Source: Spirochaetia bacterium (GTDB lineage Bacteria > Spirochaetota > Spirochaetia > Sphaerochaetales > Sphaerochaetaceae). From it: a stretch of DNA of 6,148 nt. The stretch is taken from assembly GCA_009929055.1 (NCBI GenBank), contig SABI01000151.1, positions 1-6,148 on the forward strand, in the 5' to 3' direction. The notes beneath the pieces are model-generated. The model saw only the letters and a list, made by a program, of their open reading frames with translations. It searched no databases and was not told the origin of the DNA. The translations under genes were made by a program, and so were the position numbers. Shown here piece by piece: positions 1 to 5,943 of this stretch (positions are counted from its first letter, which is position 1; every line of letters begins with the position of its first letter).

Positions 1-1722
1 CTTCTATATAATAATAAAAGTATACAAGTAGCAAATCTAGCAATACGAGACGCATGGTTTGCTGGTGGAATTGAGTGGAACATTGGTCAATATGGACATA
101 GCTTCACTACTTCAACTTCAGTTTTTTCCTCAATCCAACAAGATTCAGATGAACAAGATTTCTTACGCATATATGATTATGAAAGGTGTAAAGAATTATG
201 GTGGCACATAGACTTCCATCTCCCTAAAGATTCCCCGATGCTCTACGCCCATGTTTCTATTCATAACTTGAATGATAAAAAAACTTCGCTCTATTATTGG
301 ACCAATACTGCAGTACCTGTTGATGATAACACGAGGATATTTGCGAGTAGTGATGAGGCTCTCTATCTAGATCCATATGCACTAGATGGAAGAAAAGAGT
401 ATGGCTTCATGAAAGCTCCTAGAATGGATATTCAAAAAGGGATAGATACTTCATACCCAAATCAATTTCCAAACTCAAATGAATACTTTTTTACCTGTGA
501 AAAAGATGCTATGCCATGGGAAGCTTCTATAGATAAAGAAGGAAAAGGTTTTTTTGAAGTATCTACTAAGACTCTCGCCTATCGTAAGATGTTCTGCTGG
601 GGAACCCATGCAGGAGGAAAAAGATGGCAGCGCTACTTAAGTCCTGAAACTGATGGTGAATATATTGAACTACAATCAGGTCTTTCTCCAAGCCAATTGC
701 ATGGAATGTTTCTTGAAGGAAATTCATCTATCTCTTGGACTCAAAGCTTTGGTGCAATTGAAGTTAATCCACTTAAAGGACATAGTGCCTCTTTTAGCAT
801 AGCAAAAGAGGAGATAACACAACAAGTTCTTAAAAGAATAAACGTCACCCACATAGAGACCATGAATGATAAATATAAGAAGATGGCACTAATCCCACCT
901 AGTAAGATAATAAACAGAGGAAGTGGATGGGGATATATTGAAAAAGAAGTAAGAAAGATCACGCTTCCTCAAGCCTTCTTGTTTGATGAAAATGTTCATT
1001 CTCATGATGAGAAGATATATCTTGCGTTTATAAAAACACTCACCCTCCCTGTAATGGATCCTTTCACCCTTCCCCTAATCCATCCAACGTGTAATGAGTA
1101 TTGGAAAGAGATGTTTGTTAAAGCATTAGCGGCCTCACATCTATCCAAAAAAGAGAGAGCCACTATTAACCATTATCTAGGCATTATCTATATGGAGATG
1201 GATGAGCTTTCATTAGCTCAAACCAGTTGGTCAGAGGTAATGGGCTCTTTAGCAAATGCGTGGACTGCACGCAATCTTGCTCAACTAAGCAAGAGGTGGA
1301 ATTATATGGCTGATTGTCTTTCTTACTATGAAAAAGCAACGACTCTTCCTGGCTTCTTTGTTGATGTTGCAATTGCAGAAGAATATCTTACCCTACTCAT
1401 TAGTCAAAGAAATAGAGAGAGAGCTGCCTCATTATTTGATTCACTACCTTCGAATTGGCTCAAAACATCAGAAAAGCTGAGGATGCTACGAGCACAATTA
1501 GCTTCTTTACAAGAAGATGCTCCATTAATAAAGAAGTTAGTGTTTGATACTGAACTTGCCCATATTAAAGAGGGAGATACTCCCCTTAATGAATTATGGA
1601 TTAGCTACAATGCAATTAATTATGCGAAAGAACACAACATAAAGGTGACCAAAGAAGTGCAAGATAAAGTTAAAAAAATCTACCCTATTCCCTCTTATCT
1701 CGATTTTAATATGTTTTCCTAA
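1..1722 (+). CDS. DUF5107 domain / TPR-repeat protein, 5'-truncated by the window edge
   Basis: The frame is open from base 1 and ends at TAA 1720-1722, giving 573 residues. The first ATG, at 238, lies inside a conserved block, so it is not the start. Residues 21-33 (AGGIEWNIGQYGH), 99-106 (YWTNTAVP) and 217-227 (TDGEYIELQSG, followed by SQ) match the usual DUF5107 pattern of a beta-rich domain with a YWWSN-like motif and a WQ...G.YIELQ motif. From about residue 370 to 540 the sequence is all-helical with TPR-like pairs (HYLGIIYMEMDELSLAQ; ARNLAQLSKRWNYMADCLSYYEKA). The ending PSYLDFNMF resembles the usual tail of this family, so the C-terminus looks genuine. Family members often sit near carbohydrate-use genes and the domain is thought to be sugar-binding or mutarotase-like, but no reaction is established. 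No signal peptide can be judged because the N-terminus is missing. No clear terminator follows. Confidence 0.85.
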   Translation, partial: LLYNNKSIQVANLAIRDAWFAGGIEWNIGQYGHSFTTSTSVFSSIQQDSDEQDFLRIYDYERCKELWWHIDFHLPKDSPMLYAHVSIHNLNDKKTSLYYWTNTAVPVDDNTRIFASSDEALYLDPYALDGRKEYGFMKAPRMDIQKGIDTSYPNQFPNSNEYFFTCEKDAMPWEASIDKEGKGFFEVSTKTLAYRKMFCWGTHAGGKRWQRYLSPETDGEYIELQSGLSPSQLHGMFLEGNSSISWTQSFGAIEVNPLKGHSASFSIAKEEITQQVLKRINVTHIETMNDKYKKMALIPPSKIINRGSGWGYIEKEVRKITLPQAFLFDENVHSHDEKIYLAFIKTLTLPVMDPFTLPLIHPTCNEYWKEMFVKALAASHLSKKERATINHYLGIIYMEMDELSLAQTSWSEVMGSLANAWTARNLAQLSKRWNYMADCLSYYEKATTLPGFFVDVAIAEEYLTLLISQRNRERAASLFDSLPSNWLKTSEKLRMLRAQLASLQEDAPLIKKLVFDTELAHIKEGDTPLNELWISYNAINYAKEHNIKVTKEVQDKVKKIYPIPSYLDFNMFS

Positions 1723-1815
1723 GGATACTCTTTACAACATAAGGATCAATTGATTATAAGGAATAAATCTAAGCTTAGTTTTTCTTCTTATAAGAAACAA
1801 ATATTTTCTCTAATT

Positions 1816-1831
1816 ATTGATAGATTGATAG
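1816..1831 (+). repeat. Perfect 8-bp tandem repeat ATTGATAG x2
   Basis: ATTGATAG occurs twice head to tail, and a further ATTGATA lies at 1835-1841. It sits exactly where the LuxR reading frame breaks, so slippage here probably contributed. Removing one 8-base copy alone does not restore the frame: about 7 extra bases are needed to explain the gap to the usual spacing. Confidence 0.6.
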
Positions 1832-1880
1832 TATATTGATAAAGAAATAGCTGTTTCATTGAATTTATCTGTAAAAACAG

Positions 1881-1909
1881 TTGCTAACCATAATCAGAGG
1901 ATTTATCAT
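1881..1909 (+). promoter_or_regulatory. Possible sigma70 promoter for the membrane protein/ybjQ unit
   Basis: TTGCTA (1881-1886) and TATCAT (1904-1909) are separated by 17 bases. They match the -35 and -10 consensus at 4/6 and 5/6 positions. The implied transcript would start near 1916, about 56 bases before the ATG at 1972. The site lies inside the LuxR remnant, so in an intact ancestor it would have been internal to coding sequence. In AT-rich DNA such matches also arise by chance. Confidence 0.35.
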
Positions 1910-1971
1910 AAAGCTAATGTGAATAGTAGATATGAGCTTCTATCAAAAGTATATTCGTTGAGGTAAGCACC

Positions 1972-2190
1972 ATGAGAAAAGCTATGATAATGCCTATTGT
2001 TTTTTCTGCTATTTTTGTATGTGTAATCATACTCTATAGCCTCGTTTTCTTCATATTAGATTTCCCTATGATAGTGAAGATTCTCATCCTTGCTATAATC
2101 CTTGGCATTGCTTCAGTAATGATGTATCTATTGCATCAAAGAAATAAAGAATTAGAAGAGGAAGAAAAAGATGATATTAGTAAATACTGA
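1972..2190 (+). CDS. Small two-helix membrane protein, function unknown
   Basis: A 72-residue protein with two strongly hydrophobic stretches (about residues 7-29 and 32-53) joined by a very short turn (DFPM). A charged C-terminal tail follows (HQRNKELEEEEKDD). It is probably an inner-membrane hairpin with the acidic tail in the cytoplasm. The ATG at 1972 is preceded by GAGG at 1960-1963 with 8 bases of spacing. The 3' end overlaps the ybjQ-family gene by 20 bases in another frame, so the two are probably co-transcribed and translationally coupled. I do not recognise a named family. The hydrophobic pattern, good ribosome site and overlap make a real gene much more likely than chance. Confidence 0.7.
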   Translation: MRKAMIMPIVFSAIFVCVIILYSLVFFILDFPMIVKILILAIILGIASVMMYLLHQRNKELEEEEKDDISKY

Positions 2191-2491
2191 TTTTATTAGT
2201 GGTAAAGAGATCGAAACGCTCTCTATTGTCAAAGGGTCTACTATTAGGGCAAAACATCTTGGTAATGATATTCTCGCAGGTCTTAAAACAATAGTTGGGG
2301 GAGAGCTTACTCAATATAGTGAAATGATTGATGAAGCAAGAGCTATTGCTACTATGAGAATGGTAAAGGAAGCTGAAGAACTTAAAGCAGATGCAGTCAT
2401 CAATATTCGTTACGCAACAAGTAATGTAGCTCAAGGAGCTGCTGAAGTCTTAGTCTATGGAACTGCAGTAGTTTTCAAGGAGAAAAAATAA
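2171..2491 (+). CDS. ybjQ: YbjQ/UPF0145 (DUF74) family protein
   Basis: At 106 residues it has essentially the length of Escherichia coli YbjQ. It shows the family hallmarks in order: an N-terminal strand ending in a T.FISG segment, a central ILAGLKTIVGGELTQYSEMIDEAR block (about residues 34-57), a helix rich in Ala and Glu, then LKADAVINIRY and a C-terminal strand VLVYGTAVVF. The family forms small beta-rich oligomers and is often labelled 'heavy-metal-binding'; its biological role is not established. The ATG at 2171 overlaps the upstream membrane-protein gene and is served by AGAGGAAG at 2157-2164, inside that gene's acidic-tail codons. Pairing with a small membrane protein suggests a membrane-associated role, which is inference. 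It appears intact, ending with TAA. Confidence 0.9.
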   Translation: MILVNTDFISGKEIETLSIVKGSTIRAKHLGNDILAGLKTIVGGELTQYSEMIDEARAIATMRMVKEAEELKADAVINIRYATSNVAQGAAEVLVYGTAVVFKEKK

Positions 2492-2512
2492 GCACCTCAA
2501 TTACTGAAGTGC
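2483..2512 (-). terminator. Rho-independent terminator of the diaminopropionate ammonia-lyase gene
   Basis: Read on the minus strand, GCACTTCA-GTAAT-TGAGGTGC (2512 to 2492) folds into an 8-bp stem with one G.U pair. It is followed directly by TTATTTTTT (2491 to 2483). It starts 11 bases past the lyase stop codon and overlaps the last codons of ybjQ. On the plus strand the same stem has a C/A mismatch and only a CCTTTTC tail, so it is weaker there, but it may still help end the ybjQ transcript. Confidence 0.75.
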
Positions 2513-2523
2513 CCTTTTCATCC

Positions 2524-3777
2524 CTATCTCTTATCCTCATCATACCAATACTCTTTAGGGACAGGATTACTCCCTTCCCAGATGATTTGTCTAAACAAGG
2601 CTGGGTCTGTGTTTCCTTCTGTATTTATGAGAAGTACTTGAGAATTTTCATCTATCTTTAAGAAGTCTCTCAACTCTTCTGCACCATTAGATTTCAATAT
2701 CGAAAGGAGTGCACCAAGGGTAACTGCTCCACTTTCCCCACTAATAATAAAAGGGTCTCCTTTAAGGGGAGTAGCATATACTCTCATCCCTTTAGCTGCA
2801 GTATAATCAGGGACACTCACAAAAGCATCTACTGTCTCTTTTAAGATATTCCAAGCTAACTCACTAGGAGAGCCACAAGCAAGTCCTGCCATGATAGTAT
2901 CGAGGTCTCCATCAACTTGGACAATATCCTTATGTTCAGTTTTCGCACTTTCATATAAACAAGCTGCATCTTCAGGTTCTACTACTATACATTTGGGAGC
3001 ATTTTCTCCACAGAGGCTATGGTAATATCCAATAACAGAGGCAGCAAGGGCACCAACCCCAGCTTGAACGAAGACATGGGTAGGACGAGCGATACCTTGA
3101 GCACTAAACTGCTCTTGGATCTCTGCCATCATCGTTGAGTAGCCTTGCATAATCCAAGTAGGTACTTGTGTATACCCCTCCCAAGATGTATCGCTAATAA
3201 TTTCCCATCCATACTTTGCTGCATCTACTACAATCTGTCTCACAGCATCATCGTAGTTGCCTTCAATTACTTTCACAACGGCACCATATCCACGAATAGC
3301 ATCGATGCGTCGTTTGCTTGTTTCACTATGAACATAAATCACACATGGATGGCCTAACTTTTGAGCTGCCCAAGCAATACCACGGCCATGGTTTCCATCT
3401 GTTGCACTAGCAAAAGTGATTTCCCCTAATTGTTCTTTAACCTCTTTTGAAATAAGGTAATTATAATTCATTTTTTCATCACTAATACCAAGTCTGTTTT
3501 GAATAAAACGATATAACGCAAAAGAACCACCAAGGACTTTAAAACTGTTAAGCTCTAGTCTAGAGGCCTCATCTTTTACCCAAATTCCACCTACATTAAA
3601 CATAGCAGCCAAATTAGGTAAAGAGGCCAATGGACTCATTTGATACCCAGGTATTTGACGGTGAAAACGTCGGGCAGTTCGAGAAACTTCAACAGGAAAC
3701 ATAGCTTTTGATCCGCTAAGATCCTTTTGCTTGTGTGGGGTAATTATCCACTTAAAGTCTGGCGTGGAATTTTGCAT
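2524..3777 (-). CDS. dpaL: Diaminopropionate ammonia-lyase (PLP-dependent)
   Basis: A 417-residue enzyme that by homology splits 2,3-diaminopropionate into pyruvate and two ammonia; E. coli YgeX/DpaL has 398 residues. It is a fold-type II PLP enzyme of the cytoplasm. Visible family signatures are the PLP lysine in LNSFKVLGG (K80), TDGNHGRG (catalytic-type Asp127), ISDTSWEGYTQVPTWIMQGY (Asp196), the glycine-rich VQAGVGAL loop near 238-245, and the blocks IMAGLACG, ISGESGAV and NTEGNTD. I chose the ATG at 3777 because a perfect AGGAGG lies 6 bases upstream (complement of 3784-3789). The in-frame ATG at 3819 lacks a ribosome site and sits inside a palindrome. The gene has its own promoter and terminator and looks monocistronic. 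Use in amino-acid catabolism for nitrogen and carbon is inferred from the family. Confidence 0.93.
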   Translation of the reverse strand: MQNSTPDFKWIITPHKQKDLSGSKAMFPVEVSRTARRFHRQIPGYQMSPLASLPNLAAMFNVGGIWVKDEASRLELNSFKVLGGSFALYRFIQNRLGISDEKMNYNYLISKEVKEQLGEITFASATDGNHGRGIAWAAQKLGHPCVIYVHSETSKRRIDAIRGYGAVVKVIEGNYDDAVRQIVVDAAKYGWEIISDTSWEGYTQVPTWIMQGYSTMMAEIQEQFSAQGIARPTHVFVQAGVGALAASVIGYYHSLCGENAPKCIVVEPEDAACLYESAKTEHKDIVQVDGDLDTIMAGLACGSPSELAWNILKETVDAFVSVPDYTAAKGMRVYATPLKGDPFIISGESGAVTLGALLSILKSNGAEELRDFLKIDENSQVLLINTEGNTDPALFRQIIWEGSNPVPKEYWYDEDKR

Positions 3778-3783
3778 TATTGG

Positions 3784-3789
3784 CCTCCT
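3784..3789 (-). promoter_or_regulatory. Ribosome binding site that fixes the dpaL start
   Basis: The minus strand reads AGGAGG followed by CCAATA and ATG (3777-3775). This full-consensus Shine-Dalgarno sequence with 6-base spacing selects the fourth of four in-frame ATG codons (3819, 3810, 3801, 3777). Confidence 0.85.
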
Positions 3790-3814
3790 AAGACCTATCA
3801 TTTTTATCATAGTA

Positions 3815-3835
3815 CTCATAATTTCTCATTATGAG
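3815..3835. promoter_or_regulatory. Palindromic operator or leader hairpin before dpaL
   Basis: CTCATAAT-TTCTC-ATTATGAG is a perfect 8+8 inverted repeat. It is flanked by an outer, slightly offset AGTAC (3811-3815) and GTACT (3839-3843). It lies about 22 bases downstream of the predicted -10 box, at roughly +16 to +36 of the transcript. That suits a repressor roadblock site or an RNA hairpin in the leader. Which protein binds, if any, cannot be told. Confidence 0.55.
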
Positions 3836-3857
3836 GTGGTACTATAACTATCCTTTA

Positions 3858-3886
3858 AGTATAGGAAATATCTAAAATTATGGCAA
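3858..3886 (-). promoter_or_regulatory. Strong sigma70-type promoter of dpaL
   Basis: On the minus strand TTGCCA (3886-3881) and TATACT (3863-3858) are separated by exactly 17 bases, matching the -35 and -10 consensus at 5/6 and 5/6 positions. The transcript would begin near 3851, leaving a leader of about 74 bases before the ATG at 3777. Confidence 0.7.
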
Positions 3887-3947
3887 TGGCACTTGTTGCG
3901 TTTTGTTGCGTTTTATCTAAAATTATCTTTTCGCTTCCATTATGGCA
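3870..3947. repeat. Cluster of short direct repeats upstream of dpaL
   Basis: Three exact repeats lie in 78 bases. ATCTAAAATTAT is at 3870-3881 and 3915-3926 (45 bases apart). GTTGCGTTTT occurs in tandem at 3895-3914. ATTATGGCA is at 3877-3885 and 3939-3947. They overlap and lie just upstream of the dpaL -35 box, inside the gap after exbD. They could be regulator sites or just a duplication in AT-rich spacer DNA. Confidence 0.5.
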
Positions 3948-3987
3948 TATAGCAAAAAGAAATACATACATAATTCTAAAAACTACA

Positions 3988-4389
3988 TTACTCAACTACA
4001 AATGAGATATCACTCCACCCTCGTTCAATAAGGGGCGTAATTGAATTAAGAACATCTGTATATAATGAAGTCTCTTCTCCAATTATACCTAGAGGCCTCG
4101 TCTGGAACACCCCTTCTTTCTCAAAGTAGTTCAATAATCCATTAAGTGTATAAGAAGTCTCATCTATTGAATACCTATTCTCCCCTCCAACCTTTATGTA
4201 GATAATTTCACTTACTTCAAGAGGAGCAGAACTACTTTTTGTTTCAATGAGTTCACTTGCACTCTCTTTCGTTGTCACACTTGTGAGCAAGAAGAATATA
4301 AGGAGGAGAAAGATAACATCAATTAAGCTAGTAAGATCTCCCACCCCGTTAGTACGGCGGCCTTTTCTATACGATTCTAATGATACCAT
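3988..4389 (-). CDS. exbD: ExbD/TolR-family biopolymer transport protein
   Basis: A 133-residue inner-membrane protein. It has a short cytoplasmic N-terminus (residues 1-17), one membrane helix (about 18-38) and a periplasmic domain of about 95 residues. The helix carries the family signature LTSLIDVIFLLLIFFLL with the proton-path aspartate at D24 (D25 in E. coli ExbD). The periplasmic part has the expected order: IYIKV strand, YSIDE turn, then a helix and a final strand. With ExbB it would form the proton-driven motor that energises TonB. The ATG is 2 bases after the exbB stop, and its AAGGAG ribosome site lies in the last exbB codons, so translation is coupled. No convincing terminator follows the TAA at 3990-3988, so some read-through into dpaL is possible. 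A TolR role is less likely given the adjacent tonB. Confidence 0.9.
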   Translation of the reverse strand: MVSLESYRKGRRTNGVGDLTSLIDVIFLLLIFFLLTSVTTKESASELIETKSSSAPLEVSEIIYIKVGGENRYSIDETSYTLNGLLNYFEKEGVFQTRPLGIIGEETSLYTDVLNSITPLIERGWSDISFVVE

Positions 4390-4391
4390 AC

Positions 4392-4967
4392 CTACTCCTT
4401 ATCCTGTGCAGAGACTTTAATAAGAGAATCAAGGAGCATTTGGTAAGAGCCTACCCAATTATGAACTCTTTCACTCAATAGGTGATACCCTGCCTGACTA
4501 GGAATTGCGACAGAGAGGCCTGCTATTGTGGTAATCATCGCTTGGTATATTCCACCTGCTAAAAATGCAGCATCAACTTGTCCACTCGCACTTGAAAGGT
4601 CAAAAAAGGAGATTGCAAGTCCTATTACTGTTCCAAACAACCCAATCATTGGGGCAATAGAGCCAATAAGACTTAGTAAATGTAAGTGTCTATCTGCTTC
4701 AACAACTCTAAATCTACCATACTCTTCAATCCTTGTTTCCCTCTCTTGTATAGATAATTGAAGAAGGCCATGAAGAGGATGATGAGGATCATCGAGAAAT
4801 GAGAGATTCCCTTTTTCAATTAAGACCCTCTCTTTTTCTACCCTCTTATAAGAAATTCTCTTAGATGAGAATTCAATTAATTTATATACAATGAGTGTAA
4901 TCGATATAATAGACAATAATAAAAGTGGGTACATTAACAGCCCCCCTTTTTCGAACCAATTCAACAT
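4392..4967 (-). CDS. exbB: MotA/TolQ/ExbB proton-channel family protein
   Basis: A 191-residue inner-membrane protein with three hydrophobic helices (about residues 10-30, 98-122 and 138-160) and a cytoplasmic loop between the first two, as in ExbB/TolQ. Conserved blocks are LIGSIAPMIGLFGTVIGLAISF (99-120), then YQAMITTIAGLSVAIPSQAGYHLL (141-164). The threonines in GTVIG and TTIAG correspond to channel-lining positions of the family. An in-frame ATG lies 30 bases upstream (4997), inside tonB. I chose 4967 because AGGGAGGA stands just before it (complement of about 4972-4979) and because the protein then begins with MLNWFEKGGLLMYPLLLLS, the family's usual N-terminus. The gap to the tonB stop is 10 bases. 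Its partner is the downstream exbD. Confidence 0.92.
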   Translation of the reverse strand: MLNWFEKGGLLMYPLLLLSIISITLIVYKLIEFSSKRISYKRVEKERVLIEKGNLSFLDDPHHPLHGLLQLSIQERETRIEEYGRFRVVEADRHLHLLSLIGSIAPMIGLFGTVIGLAISFFDLSSASGQVDAAFLAGGIYQAMITTIAGLSVAIPSQAGYHLLSERVHNWVGSYQMLLDSLIKVSAQDKE

Positions 4968-4971
4968 ACAT

Positions 4972-4979
4972 TCCTCCCT
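4972..4979 (-). promoter_or_regulatory. Ribosome binding site that fixes the exbB start
   Basis: The minus strand reads AGGGAGGA, which begins inside the tonB stop codon TAG, then ATGT and the exbB ATG (4967-4965). It decides against the longer in-frame start at 4997. It also places translation of exbB immediately after termination on tonB. Confidence 0.75.
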
Positions 4980-5637
4980 ATTGCAAAGAAAAAACAAATT
5001 TCTTCACACTCTTTCTTATAGTACTCGACGGACTAAACATCCACGTATCTCGTATTGTGTTAATACACGCTTCATCTAATACCCTATGAGTTGAACTTTT
5101 TATCACAATAATCTCTGATATAGCTCCACTTCTTCCAATAATAATTTCAACAACAACCTCCCCTTCAATTCCTTTAGCAATTGCTTCTTGTGGATAAGGG
5201 GGTAACTCAAGGTTCAATCCTTTCGAGATCTCTTCAAAAGGAATCTCAACTTCTACATTAGTACCTGTTTGATTCGTGAGGGGGCTCTTTCTTACGGGGG
5301 AGAGAGAAGGGGTGAATAGGGGTAAAAAGGTCTTTCCCTTACCTTCATCTAGAGCCATCTCAGGTAGTGAACTATAGGAGACTACTACTTCTTCTTCCTC
5401 TACTTTATTCAACTGCTCTATTATTTGATCTTCTCTATTAAAAACAATTTCTTCGACAGGAGCTTGTTCATCAATAAAGCTATCAATTGTAGTAATTTTT
5501 GCTTTGATTAAAGGAGGAGAGAGGGAGATTTCTTTTTCAATTTCTTGTAAAGAACCTCTAAAAGAGAGAAGTAGAACAAGATGAATGCTAAAAGAGATGA
5601 ATAGAGATATAGCTAACATACTCTTCTTATAATTCAT
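4978..5637 (-). CDS. tonB: TonB-family energy transducer
   Basis: A 219-residue protein. Residues 1-5 are basic (MNYKK), followed by one membrane helix (about 6-25) acting as an uncleaved anchor. The helix contains S15-x3-H19, equivalent to the Ser/His pair with which E. coli TonB engages ExbB/ExbD. A periplasmic linker (about 30-140) is acidic and lacks the usual Pro-Lys/Pro-Glu repeats. The C-terminal TonB domain (about 140-217) shows LPPYPQEA, KGIEGEVVVE, GRSGAISEIIVIKSS, LDEA and a closing W.FSPSS motif. It should carry energy from ExbB-ExbD to outer-membrane receptors; no receptor gene is in the window. Its ATG directly follows the TAA of the upstream gene (TAAATG), with GAGAGG about 9 bases before it. 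That tonB precedes exbB and exbD is a common but not universal order. Confidence 0.92.
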   Translation of the reverse strand: MNYKKSMLAISLFISFSIHLVLLLSFRGSLQEIEKEISLSPPLIKAKITTIDSFIDEQAPVEEIVFNREDQIIEQLNKVEEEEVVVSYSSLPEMALDEGKGKTFLPLFTPSLSPVRKSPLTNQTGTNVEVEIPFEEISKGLNLELPPYPQEAIAKGIEGEVVVEIIIGRSGAISEIIVIKSSTHRVLDEACINTIRDTWMFSPSSTIRKSVKKFVFSLQ

Positions 5638-5910
5638 TTACCACTGCCTCTCTAATTTCTGTAACAACACTTTTAGATGGGTATCAATAAGAGTTTCATC
5701 CATTAATGATTTTTCATTATCACCTAAGTCAATTGAAACACTCACCTCTTTCATAGAGGTATAGATGCCATCGAGAAGGAGGTCTTGTGCATCATACAAT
5801 ATAATATTAAGGGTAAGAATTGTTTTCATTTCACCACTAGGATGAGCCCAGATGGTTTTCTTCCTCTCCCTATCATACTCCCTAAAGTAGACATAGGTTC
5901 CCTTACTCAC
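5638..5910 (-). CDS. Unknown 90-residue protein, first gene of the tonB operon
   Basis: I do not recognise this protein. It has no membrane helix and no signal peptide, so it should be cytoplasmic. The N-terminal part is rich in aromatic and basic residues (TYVYFREYDRERKKTIW). The middle has alternating hydrophobic residues suggesting beta strands (MKTILTLNIILYDAQDLLLDGIY, then EVSVSIDLGDNEKS). The end is helical (THLKVLLQKLERQW). The start is GTG (5910-5908) with only a weak purine-rich AGAAAGAAGAA before it. Upstream the frame stays open to a TAG near 5963 but has no other start codon. ATG at codon 28 is a fallback that would leave 63 residues. The stop abuts the tonB ATG, so it is surely in the operon. 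A link to TonB function is inferred from position only. Confidence 0.65.
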   Translation of the reverse strand: MSKGTYVYFREYDRERKKTIWAHPSGEMKTILTLNIILYDAQDLLLDGIYTSMKEVSVSIDLGDNEKSLMDETLIDTHLKVLLQKLERQW

Positions 5911-5916
5911 TTCTTC

Positions 5917-5932
5917 TTTCTCAAATGAGAAA
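5917..5932. promoter_or_regulatory. Palindrome at the start of the tonB operon
   Basis: TTTCTCA-AA-TGAGAAA is a perfect 7+7 inverted repeat. It lies between the predicted transcript start and the GTG start codon, and it doubles as the weak purine-rich ribosome-site region. It shares the CTCA..TGAGAAA core with the palindrome in front of dpaL. It could be an operator; chance in AT-rich DNA is a real alternative. Confidence 0.4.
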
Positions 5933-5943
5933 AATAAGTAATT

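Larger units (their letters stand above)
1768..1966 (+). pseudogene. Decayed LuxR-type (GerE) helix-turn-helix domain
   Basis: Two reading frames together spell a LuxR C-terminal DNA-binding domain. Frame 1 (about 1768-1827) gives KLSFSSYKKQIFSLIIDRL, the first-helix pattern LT.RE..IL.LI. Frame 2 (1838-1963) gives DKEIAVSLNLSVKTVANH and then IYHKANVNSRYELL, matching the recognition-helix pattern KEIA..L.LS..TV..H and the closing K...V.SR.EL. The frames are separated by a shift between 1828 and 1837, with a stop in each frame nearby (TGA 1837-1839 in frame 1; TAG 1829-1831 in frame 2). There is no start codon and no N-terminal receiver or sensor domain: the DUF5107 gene ends only 45 bases upstream. 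The TAA at 1964-1966 lies 5 bases before the next gene's ATG, and that gene's ribosome site overlaps the remnant's end. This suggests that an intact regulator was once first in the ybjQ unit. The residue match is seen directly; the history is inferred. Confidence 0.7.

Noticed and set aside
741..1372. Minus-strand ORFs of 73 and 62 codons inside the DUF5107 gene
   Set aside because: They lie entirely antisense to a strongly conserved coding frame and show no recognisable motif or ribosome site.
1762..1796. CTAAGCTTAG followed by TTTTT, and TTCTTATAAGAA, as a terminator for the DUF5107 gene
   Set aside because: Both are loop-less palindromes that cannot fold into a proper stem-loop, and the region reads better as the LuxR remnant.
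2177..2434. An 85-codon minus-strand ORF antisense to ybjQ
   Set aside because: It is cysteine- and serine-rich nonsense typical of a shadow frame opposite a real family member.
3778..3819. Longer dpaL start at 3819, adding 14 residues
   Set aside because: It has no ribosome site and its ATG falls inside the palindrome, whereas the ATG at 3777 has a perfect AGGAGG 6 bases upstream.
3895..3947. Short repeats upstream of dpaL as a CRISPR array or replication iterons
   Set aside because: The units are only 9-12 bases, two copies each, with unequal spacing and no associated cas or replication gene.
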